A stretch of 64,000 nucleotides of DNA from Leptospira ryugenii (GTDB taxonomy: Bacteria; Spirochaetota; Leptospiria; Leptospirales; Leptospiraceae): contig NZ_BFBB01000003.1 in NCBI RefSeq assembly GCF_003114855.1, forward strand, positions 561,077-625,076. The letters run 5' to 3'. The notes under the pieces are model-generated. The model was given only the letters and a program-made list of their open reading frames with translations. It did not search any database and was not told the DNA's origin. The number at the start of each line of letters is the position of its first letter. Positions within the stretch are counted from its first letter, which is position 1. This document shows positions 16,529-25,529 of this stretch, in pieces. Made by a program: the position numbers and the translations under genes.

Positions 16529-17812
16529 TTACATAAAGTCCATTAGCATATCAAAGAGTGATGATTTCTTTTCTTTTCCTTTCATTGCCTCTATTACCTT
16601 TTCATAGACAGATTCCATTTCATCTACACAGCGCCCCATTTCATGGCCAGAGGCAATATCCAGAGAATTTTTAGAGAACGTTTTGTACGTGCTTGGATTG
16701 GACAAAAGTTGAATGGACAATTTGGCTAACATTGCTACATCGAAAGGTGGCGCAATGTACCCATTTTTTTCATTTTGGATAAGCTCCGGCAAAGCAAAGG
16801 AGTCCACGCCAACCGCAGGAAGTCCACAAGCAATGGCTTCTAAAACAACCAATCCTTGTGTCTCCATGGTGGAGGCAGTTAAAAAGAGATCATACTTGGG
16901 ATAAATCTCATGTAGCTGAGCATTTGGAACAAAGCCAGTGAAATGTACCGAAGGAGCAATCTCCAAGTGTTCCGCTTGCCTCTTTAACGAGTCTATGGCC
17001 GGACCCTCTCCAATGATGGTAAGCGTGGCTTTTGGATAGGTTTTGGTAATTTCTTTGAAGGCATTGATGACTACATCACAATTTTTTTCATATGAAATCC
17101 GCCCTACATGTAAAAACTTTGGTTCATCTCCCGAGAAGGACTTTACTTTCCCAGTGAATCTTTTTAGGTCCATTCCATTGGAAACAACGGTAATCGGTCT
17201 ATGAATTCCGTATTCAACGAGTTGCTTTTTGATTAAATGGCTTGGAGAAATGACAACATCACAGCGATTATAGATATCATTACAGATTTTTAAAATGATT
17301 TTTTTCCGTATATTAAAGTTATCAAATTTTACCAATTTATCTAATTCATCCAAATTCAGCTTCTTTTTGAATTTGTTAATTTTTAAGAACAGTTTGTCCA
17401 TTTTGAATAGGCGATAAAAAGAAACATACATCTCTTGTTCAGCCATCAATGTATGGTAGGTGCCAATTGTAGGTATCCCAAATCTCTCTGCTGCATTGAC
17501 TGCATAGAGACCCATAAGACCAGGTGTGTGGATATGGATGAGATCTGGTTTAAAGTCTTCGATGACTTTTTTGATTTTTCCTGGGGATGGTAAAACAACT
17601 TTTATATCTGGATAGGAAGGCAAAAAACCCGATCGGAATCGGATGACGTGGATCTGGTCGCCCATTCTTTCAAAATCGTCTTCGCCATATCTAGGCGCAC
17701 AAATTGTAAATTCATGACCGCGTAGGCTTAAAAGTTCGCTGAAATTCTTAATGGAAACAGCCACTCCATCTGTTTTAGGAAGGAAAGTATCGGAAAAATA
17801 CAAGACTCTCAA
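16529..17812 (-). CDS. glycosyltransferase family 4, diacylglycerol glucosyltransferase-like
   Basis: 427 residues with two Rossmann domains. The start [28 protein letters not shown] (read in two parts: acceptor loop GVAVSI) and [29 protein letters not shown] are typical of GT4 enzymes that glycosylate membrane lipids (MGlcDAG synthase/PimB type). The donor site is GRISYEKN and the EX7E motif lies in [21 protein letters not shown]. It is divergent from the O-antigen-ligase-like gene with 49 bases between. Likely acts at the inner membrane face on a lipid acceptor; sugar and acceptor not determined. Confidence 0.87.
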   Translation of the reverse strand: MRVLYFSDTFLPKTDGVAVSIKNFSELLSLRGHEFTICAPRYGEDDFERMGDQIHVIRFRSGFLPSYPDIKVVLPSPGKIKKVIEDFKPDLIHIHTPGLMGLYAVNAAERFGIPTIGTYHTLMAEQEMYVSFYRLFKMDKLFLKINKFKKKLNLDELDKLVKFDNFNIRKKIILKICNDIYNRCDVVISPSHLIKKQLVEYGIHRPITVVSNGMDLKRFTGKVKSFSGDEPKFLHVGRISYEKNCDVVINAFKEITKTYPKATLTIIGEGPAIDSLKRQAEHLEIAPSVHFTGFVPNAQLHEIYPKYDLFLTASTMETQGLVVLEAIACGLPAVGVDSFALPELIQNEKNGYIAPPFDVAMLAKLSIQLLSNPSTYKTFSKNSLDIASGHEMGRCVDEMESVYEKVIEAMKGKEKKSSLFDMLMDFM

Positions 17813-17861
17813 GCGGAACCTCTTTACAAAAAGTATCCATCTAATACCATACGGTATAGAA

Positions 17862-19160
17862 ATGTTATACCGAGCCTACGTCTCTCTTTTAACCTTGTCC
17901 ATCATTTCCTGTGCTTTCTCAGTGAGTTTGAGTCAGCTTTTTTTGAGTATTACTTTGTTTTTATATCTCTTCCTCCCTGGAAAACCAAAGATGAATTCCG
18001 CCATTTTTGTCTCTTTGGTGATGTTCTATGCCTGGCAATGCACTGATGTGCTCTACCATTTTGGAAGGGGCGGTTTTGCAATTGAAAGTTTGAAACAACT
18101 ATCCAAGAGCGAATTTAAAGACATCTTGCTTTTGTCCGCTTTTTTTGTAGTGCATGGTATTAAACAGGAAGACCAAAAACGACTTCATAGAAGTTTCCAA
18201 ATCTTTGGGTATGTAATCCTGGTTACTGGCCTACTGGCAAGTTTTTCCTCCATTCGGCTGGCACGATTGGTATCCGACCTATACCAAACATCTCAAACTT
18301 GGCCCTACCAACACCATTACGGAAGTTTGGCGAGTATAGACTACTATGTTCCGATTGGACTAATGAACACTCATTTGACTTTTGGCGGGCTTATCTCTTT
18401 CGTATATCCTTTCTTTCTCTTCCAATTTTTTGAGGCCTGGAAAAAGAACCAAAACAAAATGCAGATCTTTGCAAAAGGGTTTAGTTTCTTCGCCATCACT
18501 CTTGTATATTTTTTAAATAACGCTCGCTCTGCGATGATTGGAACTCTCTTGAGTATCGCTATCGGACTTTATATATTGATCTTTATTGAAAAAGCTGTAT
18601 CACAAAAAATTGTGAAGAGAACCCTAATCTCGATTTCAATTTTTTTCCTTTTGCTGGCTGCCCTCACCTATACCTCACCTAGTTTGCAAAAAGCAATCAA
18701 GCCATTGTTTGGCTCTGAAAAACACACTGATTCTGGTAGAACATTTATTTGGGATTCCAGCCTTCCTTTGATCCAAGAAAATTTTACCTTTGGGATTGGG
18801 CCTGGAAATTATCCGAGAGAAATAGAACGGTCACGCAAACAAAGAGAGTTAGAGCACCCAAACTTAGCCTACTTTTATGAAGTAACGCAAAGAGGACATT
18901 CTCATAATGACTACTTCCATTTGGCGGTCATCTTTGGCATTCCGGCCGCTATATTTTATTTTTGTATCGGTATCCAAATCGTACGTAGTGTCCTATCGAC
19001 TCAAATCGATCTATCCATCCGTTATATGTGCCTTGGTCTTGTTGGTTTTTTTCTCTCCGGACTATTGCAATGTTATTTCCAAGATGATGAGGTTCTCATT
19101 GTATTTTTTTACTTCTTAGGTTATTTAAACTTATCTGTTATTCAAGCAAAGGAGACATGA
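17862..19160 (+). CDS. O-antigen ligase-like polytopic membrane protein (Wzy_C family)
   Basis: 432 residues, with about 11-12 hydrophobic segments. The long periplasmic loop before the last helices contains [20 protein letters not shown]...[19 protein letters not shown], the Wzy_C pattern shared by WaaL ligases and Wzy polymerases (the HSHNDYLHLA motif). [18 protein letters not shown] is also family-typical. It would transfer or polymerise a lipid-linked glycan on the periplasmic side. I chose the ATG at 17862 because the first helix starts there; a longer frame runs back into the divergent GT4 gene. One base separates it from the GH5 gene. Confidence 0.85.
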   Translation: MLYRAYVSLLTLSIISCAFSVSLSQLFLSITLFLYLFLPGKPKMNSAIFVSLVMFYAWQCTDVLYHFGRGGFAIESLKQLSKSEFKDILLLSAFFVVHGIKQEDQKRLHRSFQIFGYVILVTGLLASFSSIRLARLVSDLYQTSQTWPYQHHYGSLASIDYYVPIGLMNTHLTFGGLISFVYPFFLFQFFEAWKKNQNKMQIFAKGFSFFAITLVYFLNNARSAMIGTLLSIAIGLYILIFIEKAVSQKIVKRTLISISIFFLLLAALTYTSPSLQKAIKPLFGSEKHTDSGRTFIWDSSLPLIQENFTFGIGPGNYPREIERSRKQRELEHPNLAYFYEVTQRGHSHNDYFHLAVIFGIPAAIFYFCIGIQIVRSVLSTQIDLSIRYMCLGLVGFFLSGLLQCYFQDDEVLIVFFYFLGYLNLSVIQAKET

Positions 19161-19161
19161 G

Positions 19162-21135
19162 ATGAAAAAACTCTCTGTTAAAGGTGAGTGGTTTATAGAT
19201 GATACTGGTCGCTATCGAATCCTTAGAGGTGTAAATCTAGGAGGAGATACAAAAGTACCTTATCCCAAGGGGGGAACCCAGTTCCCTACAGACTTTTCCG
19301 ATCATAAAACGGTCAGTTTTGTAAACAGACCCTTTCCTTTGGAAGAAGCTGATGAACATTTCACAAGACTGTCTCGTTGGGGTTTCAATTGCCTGAGATT
19401 GCTGACCACATGGGAGGCTGTTGAACATAAAGGACCTGGGGAGTATGATGAAGAATACTTGGATTACTTTACTAACCTTGTTAAACTAGCAAAGAAATAT
19501 GGATTCTACCTTTTTGTAGACTTCCACCAAGATGTTTGGTCTAGAATGACAGGTGGTGATGGGGCACCAGCCTGGATATTTGAAAAGATAGGTATCGACT
19601 ACACAAAGTTAGCAAAAGCAGATGCCGCCCTAGTTATGCAGGACAAATATGACTACTCTCGACCTGGCATTCGACAAGAAGAAAACTACCCTGTGATGTG
19701 TTGGTCACAAAATTATCGTTATGCTGGAAATGCGATCATGTGGACCTTATTTTTCGCTGGAAAAGACTTTGCCCGGCATTTTAATATCGATGGGAAAAAT
19801 GTACAAGACTTTCTGCAGGATCATTACCTCAATTCAATGCTAGAGATCGCAAAACGAATCAAAGACGAAGAACATGTTCTCGGTTTTGATTCTTTGAATG
19901 AACCTGGAAAAGGATTTATCGGAAGAGCAATGAACGATAGAGGCATCCATGGTACAGAAGAGGATCCGGCAAAACCTGGACTTGCTTGGTCACCTATCGA
20001 TGCGCTCTATGCCGCTCAAGGCTACTCCATCGACTTACCTTACCTCACACTCTCGGTATTGAAGGGCGGATTTGTACCATCCAAAACAGTAAATGTAAAT
20101 CCCAATCGGGTTTCGATCTGGATGGATTATGTAGATGGAGATCCTTTTCAATTGGAAGGAGCCTGGTCCTTGAGTAAAGACGGGACGCCAATGATTGAAC
20201 GAAATGATTTTTTCCAAAAAGTCAATGGAGAGGCGATCGATTTTGATAGAGACTATATGATTCCCTTCATCAGAAAGGTAGCGAAAACAATACAAAATGT
20301 ACGAGCTGATTGGATGGTGTTTGCAGAACGAGAAGCAGTGGATGGTTTGATGAAACCAGAATTCAATGCTGAATTGCCACCAAATACTGTTAATGCGACC
20401 CATTGGTATGATATTATCACTTTAACATTCAAAAAATTTTGGTATCCTATCACTATCGATCCTCTTTCGCATTGGCTGGTATTTGGAAAAAAAGGTATCC
20501 AAAATATGTATGTTCGCCAACTCTCAAGAATTAAAGAGGCAAGCGCAAAGATACGCCAAGGGGTACCGACCCTCATCGGCGAATTTGGCATACCTTTTGA
20601 CCTGCATGCAGGGAAGGCATACCGCAAATGGAAAAGTGGTAAGTATACCCCTTCCATCTGGAAACACCATATACGTGCTTTGGACACAATGTACAATGCA
20701 ATGGATGAATTGTTTCTGAATAATACACTCTGGAATTATACAGCGAGCAACCAAAATGATTTGATGGTGGGAGATGGATGGAACCAAGAAGATCTGAGTA
20801 TTTTCTCAAGAGACCAAATACTCCCTGGCAGAGAACCGGATTTGTATGGTGGCGGAGGTAGGGCTATAGAAGGCTTTTGCCGACCCTTTGCTGAAGCAAT
20901 CCAAGGAAAACCCATAGAGATGAAGTATTCTCTCTCCAAGTCATTTTTCACACTCACCTGGGAGGTTGATACAAACACCAAAGAACCAACGATTGTGGTT
21001 CTACCACGTTTTGTTTATCCGAACGGATACACTTTAGAAACGTCTAATGCTCAGATCCTAAGAGAAGAAACAGGAAAACTGTTTGTGATTGGGAAGGAGA
21101 CAGGAATCGCAAAGATTTCTATCCAAGCAAAATGA
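19162..21135 (+). CDS. glycoside hydrolase family 5, endoglycoceramidase/steryl-glucosidase-like
   Basis: 657 residues. ILRGVNLGGDTKVP, WGFNCLRLLTTWEAVEH and LFVDFHQDVWSR are GH5 barrel strands; the acid/base Glu is in SLNEP (residue 247) and the nucleophile Glu in PTLIGEFGIPFD (residue 474). Length and the C-terminal WNYTASNQNDL...WNQEDLSIFS segment recall subfamily GH5_12, whose fungal members cleave glucosylceramide or sterylglucosides; this is inference. No signal peptide is visible, so it is either cytoplasmic or unconventional. GGAGACATGAG provides the ribosome-binding site. It overlaps the cyclase gene by 4 bases (ATGA). Confidence 0.85.
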   Translation: MKKLSVKGEWFIDDTGRYRILRGVNLGGDTKVPYPKGGTQFPTDFSDHKTVSFVNRPFPLEEADEHFTRLSRWGFNCLRLLTTWEAVEHKGPGEYDEEYLDYFTNLVKLAKKYGFYLFVDFHQDVWSRMTGGDGAPAWIFEKIGIDYTKLAKADAALVMQDKYDYSRPGIRQEENYPVMCWSQNYRYAGNAIMWTLFFAGKDFARHFNIDGKNVQDFLQDHYLNSMLEIAKRIKDEEHVLGFDSLNEPGKGFIGRAMNDRGIHGTEEDPAKPGLAWSPIDALYAAQGYSIDLPYLTLSVLKGGFVPSKTVNVNPNRVSIWMDYVDGDPFQLEGAWSLSKDGTPMIERNDFFQKVNGEAIDFDRDYMIPFIRKVAKTIQNVRADWMVFAEREAVDGLMKPEFNAELPPNTVNATHWYDIITLTFKKFWYPITIDPLSHWLVFGKKGIQNMYVRQLSRIKEASAKIRQGVPTLIGEFGIPFDLHAGKAYRKWKSGKYTPSIWKHHIRALDTMYNAMDELFLNNTLWNYTASNQNDLMVGDGWNQEDLSIFSRDQILPGREPDLYGGGGRAIEGFCRPFAEAIQGKPIEMKYSLSKSFFTLTWEVDTNTKEPTIVVLPRFVYPNGYTLETSNAQILREETGKLFVIGKETGIAKISIQAK

Positions 21136-22991
21136 TAGAGTTAAAACAGTTACTAGCCAAATACCCTTGGGAAGATCGATGGACCAAACTGGGTAAACCC
21201 ATGGATTTTCTTTTCGAGTTTGATTTAAGAGTGACTCGAGAAGAAATTTGGCCTTTTTTGATTGATACCTCTTCGTTTAACAAACGTATGGAATTGCCAA
21301 AATTTAGTTATGAGGAAAGAAATGGGGTCCTCAATGGAAAAGCAAAACAAATCGGAATGGATCTCGTTTGGGAGGAAGTTCCATGGGAATGGGAATATCT
21401 CAAAGAAATAGCTAATGCACGTATTTATTCAAAAGGATTTGCAAAATATCTAAGAACCTATTTCATTCTCGAGCCACATGGAGAGGAGAGGAGTAAACTC
21501 TTCGTTTATTTTGGTTGGATACCCAGAAACATTTTCATGAGACTGCTCTTACAGTTTGCAGTCCCTACCATCAAAAAAGATTTTCTGCGAACCCTTGCTG
21601 GGATCGAAGAGGAAATCATAAATCAAAAGTCTAACAAACCAAAGGTTTTATTTAACACTGCAATTTCATTTCAAAATGAATTCCAATGGGTACACCCGGA
21701 AAAACTCGAAGAATCAAAAAGAAAGTTCAAAGAAGTGGGAATTTCTGAAACCACAACCAATGAAATCATTGAATATTTAAAAAGAGCAAATGACAATGAG
21801 ATAGATAGAATCCGTGTCAAATCCATCTCGCAACTCTTAGACTTAGACCCAAATGAGGTGCTCAAATTTTTCTTATACGGTTGCAGATTTGGTATCTTTA
21901 CCTTGAGCTGGGATGTCATTTGCCCACATTGCAGAGGAGTTCGAACCAGTGTACAAAAATTAGGTGATATGCCTCCCGATGATGAGTGCGAAGTTTGTGA
22001 GATCCAGTTCAATACAACCGAACAAAACTCTATCGAAGTCACATTCCATATGCACCCTTCTGTGCGTGTTGTAGAAAAACAATTTTTCTGTGCTGCTGAA
22101 CCCAACACAAAAAAACATATTTTGCTCACAAAACACGTACCTGCTGGAAAAGTTTTCTCTTCCGATTTACTCATCAAAAACGGTTTGTACCGTCTACGCC
22201 AAAAAGGCAAACAGAAGTATCATTTGGTCGAGGTTAATGAAAGTAATTTAGATAAAGAAATCGTTTGGACAGAAGAACTTGGCAACCAAGAAATCCAAGT
22301 GAAACCCAAGCCTGGCATCGTATTCCAAAACCAAAGTGATGAGGGAATCACGATTGTATTAGAAGAGCGAAAGGAAGACCAAAATAGCCTGCGGCCCAAA
22401 GAACTCTTTAATTTCAATGAGTTTCGAGATCTTTTCTCCGAGGAGGCAATCGCAACCAATCTACAATTGGATATTGGTGTACAAACCATCCTCTTTACAG
22501 ACATCGTTGGTTCCACACGCTTTTACGAGTCTACAGGCGACCATGGCGCCTTTCTCCAAGTGAGGGAACACTTCGTGAAGGCTTATACCATAATACGAGA
22601 GCATAAAGGTACTGTTGTAAAAACAATCGGTGATGCAGTGATGGCCAGTTTTCCTGCCCCCCTCTTTGCCTTCAAAGCAGCAGAAAGTTTACAAGGATGG
22701 TTCCACAACTCTAATGAGGCAACCGAGATAAGGATTCGGGTGAGTATCCATTCTGGAAACTGCCTAGCCGTAAACCTGGATAGCAACATTGATTACTTCG
22801 GAAACACAGTGAACTATGCTGCAAAAATGCAAGGTGTTACTGGTTCTGGAGAAGTATCCATAAGCGAAACTGTTTTTCGCGACAATAGCATTCGAAACTA
22901 TCTAAAAGAAAAAGAAATGAAACTCAAAAAAATAGATTTTCCTTTATCTTGGACAGAACGTACGGACACAGTGTACATTTGGAAAAGTTAA
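21132..22991 (+). CDS. class III adenylate cyclase with N-terminal SRPBCC-like and Cys-rich (DUF5939-like) domains
   Basis: 619 residues. Residues ~25-155 look like an SRPBCC/START-type hydrophobic-ligand fold (FDLRVTREEIWPFLIDTSSFN). A middle part has CPHC and CEVC pairs 22 residues apart (a zinc-type site) as in DUF5939 proteins. The C-terminal catalytic domain has both metal Asp residues (FTDIVGST near 455; GDAVMASF), the adenine-selecting Lys (KTIGD) and Asp (IDYFGN), and the Asn of VNYAAK; the Arg normally following is Lys. It should make cAMP from ATP. Coupled to the GH5 gene, it may respond to a lipid ligand. Stop interlocks with the convergent recombinase gene. Confidence 0.88.
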   Translation: MIELKQLLAKYPWEDRWTKLGKPMDFLFEFDLRVTREEIWPFLIDTSSFNKRMELPKFSYEERNGVLNGKAKQIGMDLVWEEVPWEWEYLKEIANARIYSKGFAKYLRTYFILEPHGEERSKLFVYFGWIPRNIFMRLLLQFAVPTIKKDFLRTLAGIEEEIINQKSNKPKVLFNTAISFQNEFQWVHPEKLEESKRKFKEVGISETTTNEIIEYLKRANDNEIDRIRVKSISQLLDLDPNEVLKFFLYGCRFGIFTLSWDVICPHCRGVRTSVQKLGDMPPDDECEVCEIQFNTTEQNSIEVTFHMHPSVRVVEKQFFCAAEPNTKKHILLTKHVPAGKVFSSDLLIKNGLYRLRQKGKQKYHLVEVNESNLDKEIVWTEELGNQEIQVKPKPGIVFQNQSDEGITIVLEERKEDQNSLRPKELFNFNEFRDLFSEEAIATNLQLDIGVQTILFTDIVGSTRFYESTGDHGAFLQVREHFVKAYTIIREHKGTVVKTIGDAVMASFPAPLFAFKAAESLQGWFHNSNEATEIRIRVSIHSGNCLAVNLDSNIDYFGNTVNYAAKMQGVTGSGEVSISETVFRDNSIRNYLKEKEMKLKKIDFPLSWTERTDTVYIWKS

Positions 22992-23929
22992 TCTTTCTTG
23001 GCATGAGGGTGTGCGTTTCGGTATACCTCACGTAGTCGATCTCTCGAAACACTCAGATACACTTGCGTAGACGTTAATGAAGAATGTCCCAAAAGCTCTT
23101 GGACAGCGCGGATATCGGCTCCAGCGTTTAACAAATCCGTTGCGAATGTATGTCTAAACTTATGTGGGGTGATAGGTTTTTCCATACCTAACAGAGCTCT
23201 CCGTTCTGCCAGAATATATCTAATCCCGCGGGTTGTAAGCTTTGTCCCTCTTTGGTTTAGAAAGATTTCTTCTGCTTTATGCGCGTTTCCCCTTTCATCC
23301 AGATAAGACTTTAAAGCTTCGCGAGCTTCATCACCGATAAATACATACCTCTCTTTTCTGCGCTTTCCCATAACTTTCAAACTAGTCAGTTCCATATTTA
23401 AGTCACTTAACTTAGCATTGACGAGCTCAAAAACCCGCAATCCTGTGGAATAGAGAATTTCAACAATTGCCTTGTCTCTTGCATTGAGCGAATTTGTTTT
23501 TTCTTCTGATTCAAATTCTAAGATCTCTTCGGTCTCTATGGGTGTAAAATTTTTGGGTAGTTTTTTTTTGGTTTTAGGAAAACTAACAGAGAGTATAGGA
23601 TTTGCAGGTATCTTTTCCTCTCGAAACAAAAATTTATAGAAGGTACGAAGGCTAGATAACTTTCTACTTTGTGTACGTTTATCTAATTTTTTAGTCGTTT
23701 TTAGGTCAGCAAAATAGCCTCTTACATCTAGTACATCTACACTTAAAAAATCGATTTCTTCTTTTAAACAAAATTCAAAAAAGAATTTGAGGTCTCGTAA
23801 GTAAGCAAAGAGCGTATGTTCAGAGTAATTTTTCTCAATTTTTAAGTACGTTCTGTACGCAAGAAAGGATTCCACCATTTTTTGGCTGGCATGGGACGGG
23901 AGTTTTACTTCGAGAGTGGATTCTGTCAT
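22988..23929 (-). CDS. xerC: tyrosine recombinase of the XerC/XerD type
   Basis: 313 residues. An N-terminal SAM-like core-binding domain (residues ~18-105) is followed by the catalytic domain with the full set: Arg165 (STGLRVFELV), Lys near 189, His256 and Arg259 (HKFRHTF), His282 (LLGHSSL) and Tyr291 (STQVYLSVS). Length and motifs are those of chromosomal Xer recombinases, which resolve chromosome dimers at dif, rather than of phage integrases. Whether XerC or XerD cannot be settled. It is divergent from recA; a long inverted repeat lies about 45 bases upstream of its start. Confidence 0.88.
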   Translation of the reverse strand: MTESTLEVKLPSHASQKMVESFLAYRTYLKIEKNYSEHTLFAYLRDLKFFFEFCLKEEIDFLSVDVLDVRGYFADLKTTKKLDKRTQSRKLSSLRTFYKFLFREEKIPANPILSVSFPKTKKKLPKNFTPIETEEILEFESEEKTNSLNARDKAIVEILYSTGLRVFELVNAKLSDLNMELTSLKVMGKRRKERYVFIGDEAREALKSYLDERGNAHKAEEIFLNQRGTKLTTRGIRYILAERRALLGMEKPITPHKFRHTFATDLLNAGADIRAVQELLGHSSLTSTQVYLSVSRDRLREVYRNAHPHAKKD

Positions 23930-24245
23930 ACAGACTAAAAATCGGCATAGGGAGGGCTTTCCCTCCTAAAAAAATACTATACAAGTACTTACCGGCTGTA
24001 TAGTATGTCTCTTGCGCAGAAAATATAGGACATAATCAAAAAAAAACCCTCCGCAGGGAATTTTGTCTTAGCTATCTGACATAATCAGTTATAAATTCGC
24101 AAGAAAGGGCAGAGTCCTCGCAAAGAGATACTCGCAAAGCTGGGTGCGGCAGATTTTATTGGTATCTAGGCAAGAGCCTCGGAACCACGTTTGACCGATC
24201 AAGACCCTACTCTTTCGGAGACACGTTGAGGAGATGGAACTAAGT
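23930..24245. other. 316-bp divergent region between xerC and recA with several repeats
   Basis: No gene is seen. The region holds a 10-bp-arm inverted repeat (23974-24006), a direct repeat GACATAATCA at 24029-24038 and 24078-24087 on either side of a small CCCT/AGGG hairpin (24048-24059), and three copies of TCGCAA(A)G at 24097, 24118 and 24132. The TTGTCT...TATAAA pair (24063, 24090) has too wide a spacing (21) for a standard promoter. The recA transcript probably has a long leader. Confidence 0.5.
23974..24006. repeat. inverted repeat, perfect 10-bp arms with 13-bp spacer
   Basis: ATACTATACA (23974-23983) and TGTATAGTAT (23997-24006) are perfect inverted copies. The site could be a regulator's operator for xerC or recA, or a recombinase arm pair. 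No T-run follows on either strand, so it is not a terminator. Confidence 0.6.
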
Positions 24246-25382
24246 ATGAAAAAAGAAAAGTCTGAGAAAACCGTAGATAAAGAAACCGACCAAAGAAAGC
24301 AGGCAATCGACGCCGCACTGGGTCAGATTGAAAAGCAATTTGGGAAAGGTTCCATCATGCGCCTTGGTTCTGATACACGCATGGCAGAGCTCAATGTGGT
24401 CTCCACCGGCTCTTTGGACCTAGACATCGCTCTGGGCATCGGTGGCTTCCCTACCGGCAGGATCATCGAAATCTACGGCCCTGAGTCCTCTGGGAAAACA
24501 ACTCTGACTCTCTCTGCCATTGCCCAATGCCAGAAAAAGGGGGGCATTGCTGCCTTCATTGACGCCGAACATGCACTAGATCCTTCCTATGCCAAAAAGT
24601 TAGGTGTCAATGTGGACGACCTTCTTGTGGCACAGCCAGACAATGGGGAAGAGGCCCTCGAAATTTGCGAATCTCTCGTCCGTTCCAATGCCATTGACCT
24701 CATCGTCATCGATTCCGTGGCGGCTCTCGTTCCGAAAGCCGAGATTGAAGGCGACATGGGTGATTCCCATATGGGTCTGCAGGCACGCCTTATGTCCCAA
24801 GCGCTCCGGAAACTGACAGGTACCATAGCAAAATCCAATACCATCGTTATTTTCATCAACCAAATCCGTATGAAAATCGGAGTGATGTTCGGTAGCCCCG
24901 AGACGACAACAGGCGGAAACGCCCTTAAATTCTATGCCTCCATTCGTCTAGACATCCGTCGGATCGAAACCTTAAAGGAAAAGGAGGAGCCAATCGGAAA
25001 CAGGGTACGTGTCAAAGTTGTCAAAAACAAATGTGCGCCTCCTTTCCGTCAGGCGGAATTTGACGTTATGTATGCCAATGGCATAAGTCGTGAGTCATCG
25101 CTCATTGATCTGGCGGTGAAACATGACCTGATCGCAAAGGCAGGCTCCTGGTATTCCTACAAATCCGACAAAATCGGCCAAGGCAAAGAGCAGGTCAAAA
25201 ACTACCTAAACGAGCACCCCGAAATCGCATTTACTCTAGAAAATCAAATCAGGGATTTAAATGGGTTGCCACTTTTAGAAGAGGGTGCGAAGATTCAAAC
25301 TAGAGAGGTCAAATCCATCGAGCGGGATCCAAAGTCAAAACCCGTGAGCTTCTCTACTGACGAGGTTGCTGTCGGAGAATAG
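24246..25382 (+). CDS. recA: recombinase A
   Basis: 378 residues. All RecA landmarks are present: GKGSIMRLG, Walker [10 protein letters not shown], the MAW-like IDAEHALDP, Walker [17 protein letters not shown], loop L1 ([22 protein letters not shown]), loop L2 ([21 protein letters not shown]) and the C-terminal domain with an acidic tail. It forms filaments on single-stranded DNA, drives strand exchange and induces LexA cleavage. Two ATGs are possible: 24234 directly abuts GAGGAG (no spacer), so I prefer 24246; the difference is 4 residues. A clear terminator follows. Confidence 0.97.
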   Translation: MKKEKSEKTVDKETDQRKQAIDAALGQIEKQFGKGSIMRLGSDTRMAELNVVSTGSLDLDIALGIGGFPTGRIIEIYGPESSGKTTLTLSAIAQCQKKGGIAAFIDAEHALDPSYAKKLGVNVDDLLVAQPDNGEEALEICESLVRSNAIDLIVIDSVAALVPKAEIEGDMGDSHMGLQARLMSQALRKLTGTIAKSNTIVIFINQIRMKIGVMFGSPETTTGGNALKFYASIRLDIRRIETLKEKEEPIGNRVRVKVVKNKCAPPFRQAEFDVMYANGISRESSLIDLAVKHDLIAKAGSWYSYKSDKIGQGKEQVKNYLNEHPEIAFTLENQIRDLNGLPLLEEGAKIQTREVKSIERDPKSKPVSFSTDEVAVGE

Positions 25383-25422
25383 CAGTTTCGGTCCAAACAC
25401 GGCTTTCTTTTTAGGAACCATT

Positions 25423-25461
25423 GACCGGAGTCGATCTATGTCGGCCCCGGTCTTTTTTTTT
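25423..25461 (+). terminator. recA rho-independent terminator
   Basis: GACCGG (25423-25428) pairs with CCGGTC (25447-25452), followed directly by a run of nine T. It lies 41 bases after the recA stop codon. Confidence 0.8.
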
Positions 25462-25529
25462 AAGAAAGAGGCAGTCATTTTTTTTCCATTCATTGTCAGG
25501 ACAGGCGTTTTTTCATTTTTGGTAAAAGA

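Noticed and set aside
21671..22210. 179-codon open frame on the minus strand
   Set aside because: Antisense to the adenylate cyclase gene; composition is that of a shadow frame.
23951..23970. GGAGGG/CCCTCC hairpin as a terminator
   Set aside because: The T-run would precede the stem on the minus strand and there is no gene end next to it on the plus strand.
23974..24006. dif site for the adjacent Xer recombinase
   Set aside because: Spacer of 13 bp is too long for Xer sites (6-8 bp), and the arms do not resemble known dif sequences. Kept only as an inverted repeat.
24191..24202. TTGACCGATCAA dyad before recA as a LexA box
   Set aside because: It does not fit TTTG-N5-CAAA, the box I know for leptospiral LexA; the arms are only 4 bp.
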